NCBI GenBank assembly: GCA_041161065.1
Contig: JBEAVE010000042.1
Coordinates: 1-31,593 of the forward strand
From: DYRG01 sp041161065
Lineage (GTDB): Bacteria; Pseudomonadota; Gammaproteobacteria; Beggiatoales; Beggiatoaceae
Direction of reading: 5' to 3'
DNA length: 31,593 bases
Position numbers and translations under genes: made by a program. A model generated the notes under the pieces. It had not been told where the DNA came from and ran no database searches. It was given only the letters and a program-made list of their open reading frames with translations. Of the stretch, positions 7,258-14,616 are shown piece after piece. The number at the start of each line of letters is the position of its first letter. The stretch's first letter is position 1.

Positions 7258-7674
7258 CTAAAATTGCTCGATAGAATAGAAACATTCTTTGGGAAATATT
7301 TTAGGAGGCAATCCTGTTTCTTTAATTGCGAGTTTTAGTGCATCAGGATAAGCTATTTCAATTCCCTCAAGCAATTGGTTCTTTAGGCTTGGACTTTCAT
7401 CAAGTTGTTTAGTAATTCTAATGCGCTGTTCGTAAATAGAACCACGCCAACTTCCACTACGTTGCTCAGATTGAAATTGCCATTTTAACAAATGTGCGAT
7501 TAGAATCATTAAATGGCTAGTTAATTCTCGTTTATCGCGTTTTGCCATGCTTTCCAACTCATCAATTAAAATATCAACATCAAGCTCTGAAAACTTCCGT
7601 TGTTTTAATAAATCAATGTTTTTATAAATCCAACTATAGAAATCTTTTTCATATTCTAATTGCAAGGCGTTCAT
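7258..7674 (-). CDS. DUF29 family protein
   Basis: This 138-residue protein matches the DUF29 family: YEKDFYSWIYKNIDLLKQRKF near the start, then DILIDELESMAKRDKRELTSHL, LLKWQFQSEQRSGSWRGSI and a C-terminal helical stretch with YPDALKLAIKETGLP. DUF29 proteins are frequent in cyanobacteria and some filamentous sulfur bacteria; no function is established. I start at the ATG at 7674, where the family's usual N-terminus begins and AGGA lies about ten bases upstream; an in-frame start at 7713 would add 13 unrelated residues. It sits between iscA (54 bases upstream) and the methyltransferase on the same strand and may be cotranscribed with either. Confidence 0.85.
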   Translation of the reverse strand: MNALQLEYEKDFYSWIYKNIDLLKQRKFSELDVDILIDELESMAKRDKRELTSHLMILIAHLLKWQFQSEQRSGSWRGSIYEQRIRITKQLDESPSLKNQLLEGIEIAYPDALKLAIKETGLPPKIFPKECFYSIEQF

Positions 7675-7728
7675 TTGTGTTAATTCCTCTATAAGTTGAG
7701 GTAGAAACCCCAACCTATGAAATAAAGA

Positions 7729-8052
7729 TCAAACTGTGAAACTTTCACCACAACCGCAAGTGTTTTGAACGTTTGGATTATTGAATTTGAAACCCTCGTT
7801 CAAACCCTCGCGAGTATAATCTAATTCTGTACCGTTCAAATAGAGCAAACTTTTCGGATCAATAATCACTTTGATACCCTGAGATTCAAAGATTTGATCT
7901 TGATCTTCGGTTTGATCGGCGAATTCTAACGTGTACGCCATTCCAGAACAACCGCTGGTTTTAACTCCTAAGCGCAGACCAACCCCTTTTCCGCGTTTAT
8001 CCAACGACTTACGGATATGTTTAGCGGCATTTTCTGTCAAAGAAATACTCAT
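7729..8052 (-). CDS. iscA: Iron-sulfur assembly protein IscA
   Basis: IscA is an A-type carrier that binds and passes on Fe-S clusters or iron during cluster assembly. The 107-residue protein has the three conserved cysteines, C35 in SGCSG and C99/C101 in TCGCGESF, in the normal A-type spacing and at the normal length. The ATG at 8052 lies nine bases after the iscU stop and is preceded by GGAG-like sequence. It is the fourth gene of iscRSUA. The usual hscB, hscA and fdx do not follow. Confidence 0.97.
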   Translation of the reverse strand: MSISLTENAAKHIRKSLDKRGKGVGLRLGVKTSGCSGMAYTLEFADQTEDQDQIFESQGIKVIIDPKSLLYLNGTELDYTREGLNEGFKFNNPNVQNTCGCGESFTV

Positions 8053-8061
8053 CGTTGCTCC

Positions 8062-8448
8062 TTATGAATTAGCTTGTTTATCTTGAAAATCTTTAATCGC
8101 TGCTTTAATGGCACTTTCAGCCAACACGCTGCAATGAATTTTAACGGGCGGCAAAGCCAGTTCTTCGGCGAGTTCGGTGTTTTTAATTTTCGCCGCTTCC
8201 TCTAACGTTTTACCCATTACCCATTCGGTTAACAGTGAACTCGATGCAATCGCAGAACCACAACCGTATGTTTTGAATTTTGCTTCCTCAATAATACCGT
8301 CGTTGTTCACCCGAATTTGTAATCGCATGACATCACCACACGCGGGCGCGCCCACCATACCTGTTCCTACATTTTGATCATCTTTATCCAATACGCCGAC
8401 ATTACGCGGATTTTCATAATGATCTAATACCTGATTGCTATAAGCCAT
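8062..8448 (-). CDS. iscU: Fe-S cluster scaffold IscU
   Basis: IscU is the scaffold on which IscS sulfur and iron are built into [2Fe-2S] clusters. Started at the ATG at 8448, which has AGGAGG four bases upstream, it is 128 residues, exactly the usual length. An in-frame start at 8481 would add 11 residues and overlap the end of iscS without a ribosome site. Cluster ligands and active-site residues are all present: C37 and D39 in APACGDV, C63 in YGCGSAIASS, and H105/C106 in IHCSVLA. LPPVK at 99-103 is the HscA-recognition motif, although hscA is not nearby. Confidence 0.98.
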   Translation of the reverse strand: MAYSNQVLDHYENPRNVGVLDKDDQNVGTGMVGAPACGDVMRLQIRVNNDGIIEEAKFKTYGCGSAIASSSLLTEWVMGKTLEEAAKIKNTELAEELALPPVKIHCSVLAESAIKAAIKDFQDKQANS

Positions 8449-8465
8449 AAAGCCTCCTAGAAATA

Positions 8466-9680
8466 CTAATGAGAATCCCATTTGATTGCGTTTAAATCGA
8501 TACCTTCTTTATACATATCCCATAATGGAGAAAGCGCGCGGAGCTTAGCAATTTTATCGCGAATTAAGGGGATTGCATAAGCGATTTCTTCTTCGGTTGT
8601 GAAACGCCCAAAACTAAAACGAATTGAACTGTGCGCTAATTCATCGGGGCGACCAATGGCTCTTAAAACATAGGAGGGTTCTAAGCTCGCGGAAGTACAG
8701 GCTGAACCTGAAGAAACTGCCAGTTCTTTTAATGCCATAATAAGCGATTCACCTTCTACAAATGCAAAGCTCACGTTCAAATTGCCAGAAACCCGATGTT
8801 CCTCATCGCCATTGAGATAAATTTCCTCTAAATCTTTCAACCCATTCCAGAACTGATTGCGTAATTTCAAAAGTCGCGCATTTTCTTCGACCATTTCTAA
8901 TTTCGCCAAACGGAATGCTTCACCCATTCCAACGATTTGATGGGTCGCCAACGTGCCCGAGCGCATGCCCCGTTCGTGTCCGCCGCCGTGCAGTTGGGCT
9001 TCGATGCGGACGCGCGGTTTTCTGCGCACATAAAGTGCCCCAATCCCTTTCGGTCCGTAGGTTTTATGCGCCGACATTGAAATTAAATCGACCTGCATAT
9101 TTTCAACATCAATCGCAACTTTTCCGGTGCTTTGTGCCGCATCGACATGAAAAATCACGCCTTTTGAACGGGTTAGCTCGCCAATCGCCGCAATGTCTGC
9201 AATCACCCCAATTTCATTATTGACGTGCATTAAACTCACTAAAATCGTATCTTTTCTGATTGCGTCAGATAATTTATTGAGATCAATCAAGCCATTAGGT
9301 TCAGGATCGAGATAAGTGACTTCAAACCCTTCGCGTTCTAATTGACGGCAAGTGTCGAGCACGGCTTTGTGTTCGGTTTTTGAGGTGATGAGGTGTTTGC
9401 CTTTTTTTTGGTAGAAATGCGCCGCGCCTTTGATTGCGAGATTGTCGGCTTCGGTCGCGCCGGAAGTCCAGACGATGTCTTTGGGATCGGCGTTGATTAG
9501 AGTGGCGACCTGTTCGCGGGCATCTTCGACGGCGGCTTCGGCTTCCCAGCCAAACGAATGCGAGCGCGACGCGGGATTTCCGAATTTTCCCGTCGGTGTT
9601 AAATATTCCATCATTTTGTCGGCAACGCGCGGATCGACAGGCGTGGTCGCCGCATAATCCAGATAAATAGGCAATTGCAT
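8466..9680 (-). CDS. iscS: Cysteine desulfurase IscS
   Basis: IscS is a PLP enzyme that removes sulfur from cysteine, leaving alanine, and supplies persulfide to IscU, to tRNA thiolation through the Tus relay, and to other acceptors. The 404-residue protein is the same length as the E. coli enzyme. The PLP lysine is K206 in SAHKTYGP and the persulfide cysteine is C328 in SSGSACTS; HVNNEIG and HVDAAQSTGK are also present. It lies between iscR and iscU on the same strand. The 5' part of the gene (to about 8900) is visibly richer in G+C than the 3' part. tusE, encoding another relay member, is 1 kb upstream. Confidence 0.98.
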   Translation of the reverse strand: MQLPIYLDYAATTPVDPRVADKMMEYLTPTGKFGNPASRSHSFGWEAEAAVEDAREQVATLINADPKDIVWTSGATEADNLAIKGAAHFYQKKGKHLITSKTEHKAVLDTCRQLEREGFEVTYLDPEPNGLIDLNKLSDAIRKDTILVSLMHVNNEIGVIADIAAIGELTRSKGVIFHVDAAQSTGKVAIDVENMQVDLISMSAHKTYGPKGIGALYVRRKPRVRIEAQLHGGGHERGMRSGTLATHQIVGMGEAFRLAKLEMVEENARLLKLRNQFWNGLKDLEEIYLNGDEEHRVSGNLNVSFAFVEGESLIMALKELAVSSGSACTSASLEPSYVLRAIGRPDELAHSSIRFSFGRFTTEEEIAYAIPLIRDKIAKLRALSPLWDMYKEGIDLNAIKWDSH

Positions 9681-9708
9681 CTCAGCACCTCATGAAAAGT
9701 GATTAAAA

Positions 9709-10188
9709 TTAAGCGGTTGCTTTAGGGCGAGGATTTTTTTTAAGCGTTTTGTCGGCGTTTTTGCCTTCACAATTGCTCGGGCGATCGTGGCTGCGGTCGA
9801 CCAATTCCCCTAACGAAATTTTGCTTAAAAATTCATGGATTTGCTCGCTCAAATCCACCCATAATTCGTGCGTTAAGCATTCTTTGGAATTTTGGCAATT
9901 TTGCTTGCCCTGACAACCGGTCGCGTCGACATTTTCATCGACGGCGGTGATCACATCGGCGACCGCAATTTGGTGCGCATCGCGGCTCAAACGGTATCCG
10001 CCCCCGGGTCCGCGCGCGCTATCGACCAACGATTTTTTGCGCAACCGTGAAAACAACTGCTCTAAATAAGATAAGGATATTCCTTGTCTTTTTGAAATAT
10101 CCGCGAGCGTAATCGGACCTTGCGTGCTATTTAAGGCTAAATCCAACATCGCCGTCACGGCATAACGACCTTTTGTGGTTAATCTCAT
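9709..10188 (-). CDS. iscR: Fe-S cluster-responsive regulator IscR
   Basis: IscR is an Rrf2-family regulator that binds a [2Fe-2S] cluster and in that form represses the isc operon. The 159-residue protein has an N-terminal winged helix (MRLTTKGRYAVTAMLDLAL, then SYLEQLFSRLRKKSLV) and the GPGGGYRL wing. The cluster ligands are C92, C98 and C104, with H107 as the likely fourth. Spacing matches E. coli IscR. The C-terminal tail is lysine-rich and variable, as usual. It is the first gene of iscRSUA and is preceded by a type 1 IscR site, consistent with autorepression. Confidence 0.97.
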   Translation of the reverse strand: MRLTTKGRYAVTAMLDLALNSTQGPITLADISKRQGISLSYLEQLFSRLRKKSLVDSARGPGGGYRLSRDAHQIAVADVITAVDENVDATGCQGKQNCQNSKECLTHELWVDLSEQIHEFLSKISLGELVDRSHDRPSNCEGKNADKTLKKNPRPKATA

Positions 10189-10234
10189 GGCAAATCCCCT
10201 TGCATCTCTAATGTATAAAAAAAACAGTATTCGT

Positions 10235-10267
10235 ATTGTTACTTATCCCACTAAATCAGTCAAGTAT
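10235..10267 (-). promoter_or_regulatory. isc operon promoter with type 1 IscR operator
   Basis: Read on the minus strand, 10267-10243 matches the published type 1 IscR consensus (ATASYYGACTRWWWYAGTCRRSTAT) at 22 of 25 positions by my alignment. It contains the -35 hexamer TTGACT (10263-10258). With a 17-base spacer the -10 is AACAAT (10240-10235); a 16-base spacer gives TAACAA. Operator and -35 coincide, as in E. coli, so cluster-loaded IscR should block polymerase. iscR starts at 10188, giving a leader of about 40 bases. Confidence 0.8.
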
Positions 10268-10317
10268 TTGTTCGTAAAAAACCCCATTTTTTTATTGCGC
10301 CGCGCCCAATACGACAA

Positions 10318-10345
10318 GGCAAACGCTCTCGATGAAACGCTTGCC
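10318..10345 (-). terminator. Hairpin downstream of tusE, possible terminator
   Basis: GGCAAACG (10318-10325) pairs with CGCTTGCC (10338-10345), eight pairs including one G-U/A-C position depending on strand, around a 12-base loop. It lies 32 bases after the tusE stop on the minus strand and ahead of the isc promoter. No strong U tract follows, so intrinsic termination is uncertain. Confidence 0.35.
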
Positions 10346-10376
10346 GATAAGCTAATGAAATATAAGGGGAATTTGA

Positions 10377-10709
10377 TTAAACGCAGCCGGTCGGTTTGGG
10401 CAATCCTGCGTAGCGCGCGCCTTGTTTGGCGGGACCGTACGGAAATAAACCGTATAAATACTTGCTGTCGCCTTTGTCTTTGCCGAGTTTATCTTTGGCG
10501 ACTTTGGTCAAAACCCGCATGGCAGGCGCGGTGCTATGTTCTTGATAATAATCGCGCATTAAGTTGATTACGTCCCAGTGTTCGTCGGTGAGTACCAAAT
10601 TATCCTTTTCTGCCAAATAGTTAGCTAATTCTGGATTCCAATCATTCAAATTCACCAAATAGCCTTGCGGGTCGGTGTCGATAAGTTGTCCGTTGATGTC
10701 GATTTGCAT
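10377..10709 (-). CDS. tusE: TusE/DsrC/DsvC family sulfur-relay protein
   Basis: This 110-residue protein belongs to the TusE/DsrC family, small proteins that carry sulfur as a persulfide on a cysteine one residue from the C-terminus. That cysteine is C109 in LPKPTGCV. True DsrC, the substrate of dissimilatory sulfite reductase, has a second cysteine 11 residues earlier; here that position (98) is alanine, in AKQGARYAG. So it should act like TusE, passing sulfur from TusBCD to MnmA for tRNA 2-thiouridine, or as a one-cysteine carrier of another kind. The ATG at 10709 has GGAG nine bases upstream. It is transcribed from its own promoter, towards isc. Confidence 0.9.
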   Translation of the reverse strand: MQIDINGQLIDTDPQGYLVNLNDWNPELANYLAEKDNLVLTDEHWDVINLMRDYYQEHSTAPAMRVLTKVAKDKLGKDKGDSKYLYGLFPYGPAKQGARYAGLPKPTGCV

Positions 10710-10757
10710 CGTTTTGCGCTCCTTAATTGTTGAGTAAAATACTAAGTTATTAGCGGC

Positions 10758-10786
10758 AAAATACCCTTAAATTTGAGCGATGTCAA
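10758..10786 (-). promoter_or_regulatory. Sigma-70 promoter for tusE
   Basis: On the minus strand a perfect -35 TTGACA (10786-10781) is followed after 17 bases by TATTTT (10763-10758), a 4 of 6 match to the -10. The start would be near 10751, giving a leader of about 40 bases with GGAG before the tusE ATG. Confidence 0.6.
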
Positions 10787-10877
10787 GAAGATTTTGAATA
10801 TCGCCAACGCCAAACCCATAATCGGTTAAAATAACCACCAAACACCCTAAAAAAGTCCCGCTAATTAGCCACGACAT
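10767..10877 (-). CDS. Possible 36-residue membrane peptide upstream of tusE
   Basis: An ATG-to-TAA frame encodes MSWLISGTFLGCLVVILTDY and 16 further residues ending DIAQI. The first 18 residues would make one membrane span. Its composition is protein-like, but there is no Shine-Dalgarno before the ATG at 10877 and its 3' end overlaps the tusE promoter. I do not recognise it. It could equally be chance in a 247-base intergenic region. Confidence 0.25.
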   Translation of the reverse strand: MSWLISGTFLGCLVVILTDYGFGVGDIQNLLDIAQI

Positions 10878-10956
10878 CACTGCAAAATATTAAAAAATGT
10901 GATATTTTTTAGGGCGCAGTTTCATTTTTCTTCCTTTTTATTGTTGAATTTTAGAG

Positions 10957-12720
10957 ATGACCATGAGCGTAATTCCCGAAGACCTCCTTTCGCAAACCAC
11001 GCAATTAAGCAGCGAAGCCTTGCAACCTTTTTCAGGTTCTCAAAAAATTTATGTGGCGGGCAGCCGTCCCGATCTGCGTGTACCCATGCGTGAAGTGCGG
11101 TTATCGGAAACCCTAACTCCGCGCGGCAGCGAGCCCAATCCCCCCGTCACCCTTTACGACACCACCGGGCTTTATAGCGATGTGGGCGCGCACATTGATT
11201 TACAAAAAGGGTTGCCGTCGGTGCGAGAAACATGGATTTTAGAACGTAATGACACCGAACAACTTGTTGAGCAAAGTTCGCAGTTTGGTCGCCAACGCTT
11301 AGAAAATAACACTTTGAATTTTCTACGTTTTCCAAATTTAAGAAAACCCAGACGCGCTAAATCAGGACATAATGTTACCCAATTACATTACGCAAGAAAA
11401 GGCATTATTACCCCAGAAATGGAATTCGTCGCCATTCGAGAGGGTTTCAAACCTGAGTTTGTTCGTGAGGAAATTGCGAAAGGACGCGCGATTATTCCCG
11501 CCAATATTAATCACCCCGAATTAGAACCGATGATTATTGGGAGAAACTTCTTAGTTAAAATCAATGCAAATATCGGTAATTCTGCCCTTTCTTCGTCGAT
11601 TGCAGAAGAGGTAGAAAAAATGATTTGGTCAATTCGTTGGGGCGGCGATACGGTGATGGATTTGTCGACGGGAAAAAACATTCATGAAACCCGCGAATGG
11701 ATCATTAGAAATTCTCCCGTCCCAATTGGAACAGTTCCTATCTATCAAGCCTTAGAAAAAGTCGACGGAAAAGCAGAAGAACTCACTTGGGAAATCTTTA
11801 GAGATACTTTAATTGAACAGGCTGAGCAAGGCGTGGATTATTTCACCATTCATGCGGGCGTTAAATTGCAATATGTTCCTTTGACGGCTAAAAGAATTAC
11901 AGGTATTGTTTCTCGCGGCGGTTCAATTCTGGCGAAATGGTGTTTGGCGCATCACCAAGAAAATTTCCTCTATACCCATTTTGAGGAAATGTGTGAAATT
12001 ATGAAAGCCTACGACGTGAGTTTTTCTTTAGGCGATGGATTACGTCCGGGTTCAATTGCCGATGCAAATGATGAAGCCCAATTTGCAGAATTAGAAACCT
12101 TAGGAGAATTGACGAAAGTTGCTTGGAAACACGATGTGCAAGTTATAATTGAAGGACCCGGTCACGTTCCAATGCACTTAATTAAAGAAAATATGGATAA
12201 ACAACTGGAGGTTTGTCACGAAGCCCCTTTCTATACGTTAGGACCTTTAGTGACAGACATTTCTCCGGGTTATGATCATTTTAGTTCTGGCATTGGTGCA
12301 GCAATGATTGGTTGGTACGGGTGTGCAATGTTATGTTATGTAACCCCTAAAGAACATTTAGGATTACCAAACAAACATGATGTAAGAGAAGGGATTGTAA
12401 CGTATAAGATTGCCGCGCACGCAGCGGACTTAGCCAAAGGGCATCCAGCCGCACAAATCCGCGATGATGCAATGTCTAAGGCGCGTTTTGAATTTCGTTG
12501 GGAAGACCAATTTAATTTAAGTTTAGACCCGCAAAGAGCGCGTGAGTTTCATGATCAAACATTACCTAAACAATCAGCAAAAACAGCGCATTTCTGTTCG
12601 ATGTGTGGACCGCATTTCTGTTCTATGAAAATTACTCAAGAAGTTCGTGATATTGCCGCGCAAGGATTGAAAGAAAAATCTGAGCAATTCCAACAATTAG
12701 GCAGTCAATTGTACAGTTAG
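10957..12720 (+). CDS. thiC: Phosphomethylpyrimidine synthase ThiC
   Basis: ThiC is a radical SAM enzyme that rearranges aminoimidazole ribotide to hydroxymethylpyrimidine phosphate, the pyrimidine half of thiamine. The 587-residue protein has the N-terminal ThiC-associated domain, a TIM barrel (TIHAGVKLQYVP, GDGLRPGSIADAND, EGPGHVPMH, LGPLVTDISPGYDH), and the C-terminal CX2CX4C cluster motif C547, C550, C555 in FCSMCGPHFCSM. Two close ATGs exist at 10957 and 10963; the second has GAG at a better distance, so the protein may be two residues shorter. I see no TPP riboswitch in the leader. The first 270 bases are richer in G+C than the rest. It begins a rightward run to pgsA. Confidence 0.97.
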   Translation: MTMSVIPEDLLSQTTQLSSEALQPFSGSQKIYVAGSRPDLRVPMREVRLSETLTPRGSEPNPPVTLYDTTGLYSDVGAHIDLQKGLPSVRETWILERNDTEQLVEQSSQFGRQRLENNTLNFLRFPNLRKPRRAKSGHNVTQLHYARKGIITPEMEFVAIREGFKPEFVREEIAKGRAIIPANINHPELEPMIIGRNFLVKINANIGNSALSSSIAEEVEKMIWSIRWGGDTVMDLSTGKNIHETREWIIRNSPVPIGTVPIYQALEKVDGKAEELTWEIFRDTLIEQAEQGVDYFTIHAGVKLQYVPLTAKRITGIVSRGGSILAKWCLAHHQENFLYTHFEEMCEIMKAYDVSFSLGDGLRPGSIADANDEAQFAELETLGELTKVAWKHDVQVIIEGPGHVPMHLIKENMDKQLEVCHEAPFYTLGPLVTDISPGYDHFSSGIGAAMIGWYGCAMLCYVTPKEHLGLPNKHDVREGIVTYKIAAHAADLAKGHPAAQIRDDAMSKARFEFRWEDQFNLSLDPQRAREFHDQTLPKQSAKTAHFCSMCGPHFCSMKITQEVRDIAAQGLKEKSEQFQQLGSQLYS

Positions 12721-12738
12721 AAAAAGAGGGCTTCAGAA

Positions 12739-13215
12739 ATGGAAATCGATACACCTACAAATGAGCAACTTCAAGAAAATAATTATGACGAAACTTATTT
12801 ACACGGTTTATTAACGCGCATTTCTGGGCTTGAGAAAGAACAAAAACTATCGCGCACCCAAATTCAACGTTTGGCTGCCGATAAAAAACGTATCAAACAA
12901 ATGCTGCATGACTTAGCAAAAGAACGTAACACCATCAAAAATCGTCACGCACAACAAGAAACCATTAATGCTGATTTGATTGTTGAAATTCAAAACAAAG
13001 CACTAGAAGAAAAAAAATTACGCCAACAACTCGAAGAAATTCAGCGTAAAGCAGAGGAAGAAATCAATAAACTGAGAGAAGAGCGTGATGTGGCTTTAGC
13101 TTTGATTGAAAATAAAACAAAAAATGAGCATTTTCTTCTAAAAAACCGCAAATTGATTATAATAGGATTTATTGCGGTTTTTGCGGTGTGTTGTGTTTGG
13201 TTTATATTTTATTAA
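12739..13215 (+). CDS. Coiled-coil protein with C-terminal membrane anchor
   Basis: I do not recognise this 158-residue protein. Residues 1-20 are acidic and polar. Residues about 25-130 are highly charged (K, E, R, Q) with a heptad-like pattern, predicted coiled coil. Residues about 139-157 (LIIIGFIAVFAVCCVWFIFY) form a single hydrophobic span ending at the C-terminus. There is no N-terminal signal peptide, so a tail-anchored protein with a cytoplasmic coiled coil is the simplest topology. It begins 18 bases after thiC and ends 12 bases before the hydratase gene, so it is probably in the same transcript. The link to those genes may be only transcriptional. Confidence 0.75.
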   Translation: MEIDTPTNEQLQENNYDETYLHGLLTRISGLEKEQKLSRTQIQRLAADKKRIKQMLHDLAKERNTIKNRHAQQETINADLIVEIQNKALEEKKLRQQLEEIQRKAEEEINKLREERDVALALIENKTKNEHFLLKNRKLIIIGFIAVFAVCCVWFIFY

Positions 13216-13227
13216 GGAGAGTTCAAA

Positions 13228-13656
13228 ATGAGTGATTTACACGGTTATTATTTAGAAGATTTAGCGGTAGGAATGTCTGCTAGTTTTACTAAAACCATTA
13301 CTGAAGCAGATATTGTTTTATTTGCGGGTGTTTCTGGGGATACAAATCCTGTGCATTTAGATCAAACTTTTGCAGAGAAAACAATGTTCAAAAGTCGGAT
13401 TGCGCATGGTATTTTAACGGCAAGTTTGATTTCAACCGTTGTGGGAACAAAATTACCCGGACCCGGTGCAATTTATGTTAATCAATCTTTACAATTCAAA
13501 GCACCTGTGAGAATTGGAGATACTGTGATGGCGGAAGCAAAAATTAAAGAAATTGTAACGGCTAAGAAACGGGTGGTATTGGAAACGATTTGTCGAGTGG
13601 GAGAAACAATCGTTATTGAAGGTGAAGCAACGATGCGAGTTAATTCTCGTAAATAA
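13228..13656 (+). CDS. MaoC/PhaJ-like (R)-specific enoyl-CoA hydratase
   Basis: This 142-residue single hot-dog-fold protein resembles PhaJ, which hydrates trans-2-enoyl-CoA to (R)-3-hydroxyacyl-CoA and can feed fatty-acid intermediates into polyhydroxyalkanoate. The hydratase 2 motif is complete: D38 and H43 in GDTNPVHLD, then SRIAHGIL. YVNQSLQFKAPVRIGD is the family's second signature. Length fits PhaJ. The ATG at 13228 has AAGGAGAG about 7 bases upstream. No PHA synthase lies in the window, so the true substrate is open; related proteins act in other CoA pathways. Confidence 0.88.
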   Translation: MSDLHGYYLEDLAVGMSASFTKTITEADIVLFAGVSGDTNPVHLDQTFAEKTMFKSRIAHGILTASLISTVVGTKLPGPGAIYVNQSLQFKAPVRIGDTVMAEAKIKEIVTAKKRVVLETICRVGETIVIEGEATMRVNSRK

Positions 13657-13659
13657 CGT

Positions 13660-14616
13660 ATGAAATTAGATTTATTTTATGATTTGACGACAGCGGTTGG
13701 AAGTATTAGTGTGGGATTGTTTTTTTCTTTAACATTGCACTCTTTACTTCTAACCACGACATTCGAGCATAAACCGAGTTATCAAGTCGATACAAAACTA
13801 GATATTGTTTTAGTGCAAACAAAGACCGATAAAAAGCCCCAAGATGCGAAATTTATTGGTCAAGCAAATCAAGATGGTGGCGGCATTGAAACAGAGGAAC
13901 AGCGCGCAAAAACACCTGTGCTTGCGCCATTTCATTCTTTTGAAACAAATGTGGTAACAACGCCTTTGCCGCCACAACAAGCTGCTCACGTTCAATCGGA
14001 ACAACTTCAGCAAATTACGGTTAAAGAATCAACCTTGCAAATTCAACAACAAACCCGCAAAGAAGATGTCGATACAACCCTTAAAACAACGGGGGAAGAT
14101 TTACAAACCACGCCTGATTTGCCGCTTAATGAAAGTGAGTTTATCAAAAATGCGAGAACAACTATTGCCAGTGTTCAAACCGATATTGATGAGGAATATC
14201 GAGAATTCAAAAATCGCCCACCGCATAAGATTATTGGTGCAAAAACCAAAGAAGTTCATCACGCAAAATATATGAACGAGTGGATTAAAAAAGTGGAACG
14301 CATTGCAATCGCCCACAAACCGCCCAAAGAATTAAAAAAGAAACTAAAAGGGACGTTAATTGTTAAAGTATCTTTTCGTTCTGATGGCACATTGTATGGG
14401 ATTGAAATTTTGCAAAGCTCTAAAAATAGTTTTTTAGATGAATATACATTGCAAGTTGCTCGACTTTCCACGCCTTTTAAGCCATTTGAAAAAGATCAGA
14501 AGATTATGGACGAACTCGGTAAAAATGGCATTTTAGAAATTGTAAGAACTTGGAAGTGGAATTTGTCGCCCACTGTTTCAAATACTCACGAACAAAATAC
14601 GTTAAAGGTTGAATGA
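13660..14616 (+). CDS. TonB-like protein (N-terminal anchor, C-terminal TonB domain)
   Basis: This 318-residue protein has one N-terminal membrane span (about 12-33), a long polar middle region rich in Q, T, K and E, and a C-terminal domain from about residue 231 (GTLIVKVSFRSDGTLYGIEILQSS, then LDEYTLQVARLSTPFKPF) that matches the TonB C-terminal fold. TonB proteins span the periplasm and pass proton-motive force from ExbB/ExbD to outer-membrane receptors. No exbB or exbD is nearby. The middle is not Pro-rich like classic TonB. It starts three bases after the hydratase stop and overlaps the next gene by four bases (ATGA), implying translational coupling with the AAA protein. Role unknown. Confidence 0.8.
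   Translation: MKLDLFYDLTTAVGSISVGLFFSLTLHSLLLTTTFEHKPSYQVDTKLDIVLVQTKTDKKPQDAKFIGQANQDGGGIETEEQRAKTPVLAPFHSFETNVVTTPLPPQQAAHVQSEQLQQITVKESTLQIQQQTRKEDVDTTLKTTGEDLQTTPDLPLNESEFIKNARTTIASVQTDIDEEYREFKNRPPHKIIGAKTKEVHHAKYMNEWIKKVERIAIAHKPPKELKKKLKGTLIVKVSFRSDGTLYGIEILQSSKNSFLDEYTLQVARLSTPFKPFEKDQKIMDELGKNGILEIVRTWKWNLSPTVSNTHEQNTLKVE

Noticed and set aside
10175..10567. 130-codon plus-strand frame across the isc promoter and the end of tusE
   Set aside because: It is antisense to tusE, crosses the IscR operator and promoter, and has no protein-like features.
10377..10709. Functional DsrC partner of dissimilatory sulfite reductase
   Set aside because: The second redox cysteine is alanine and no dsr genes are present in the window.
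10710..10956. TPP riboswitch upstream of thiC
   Set aside because: None of the conserved core motifs is visible in the leader on the plus strand.
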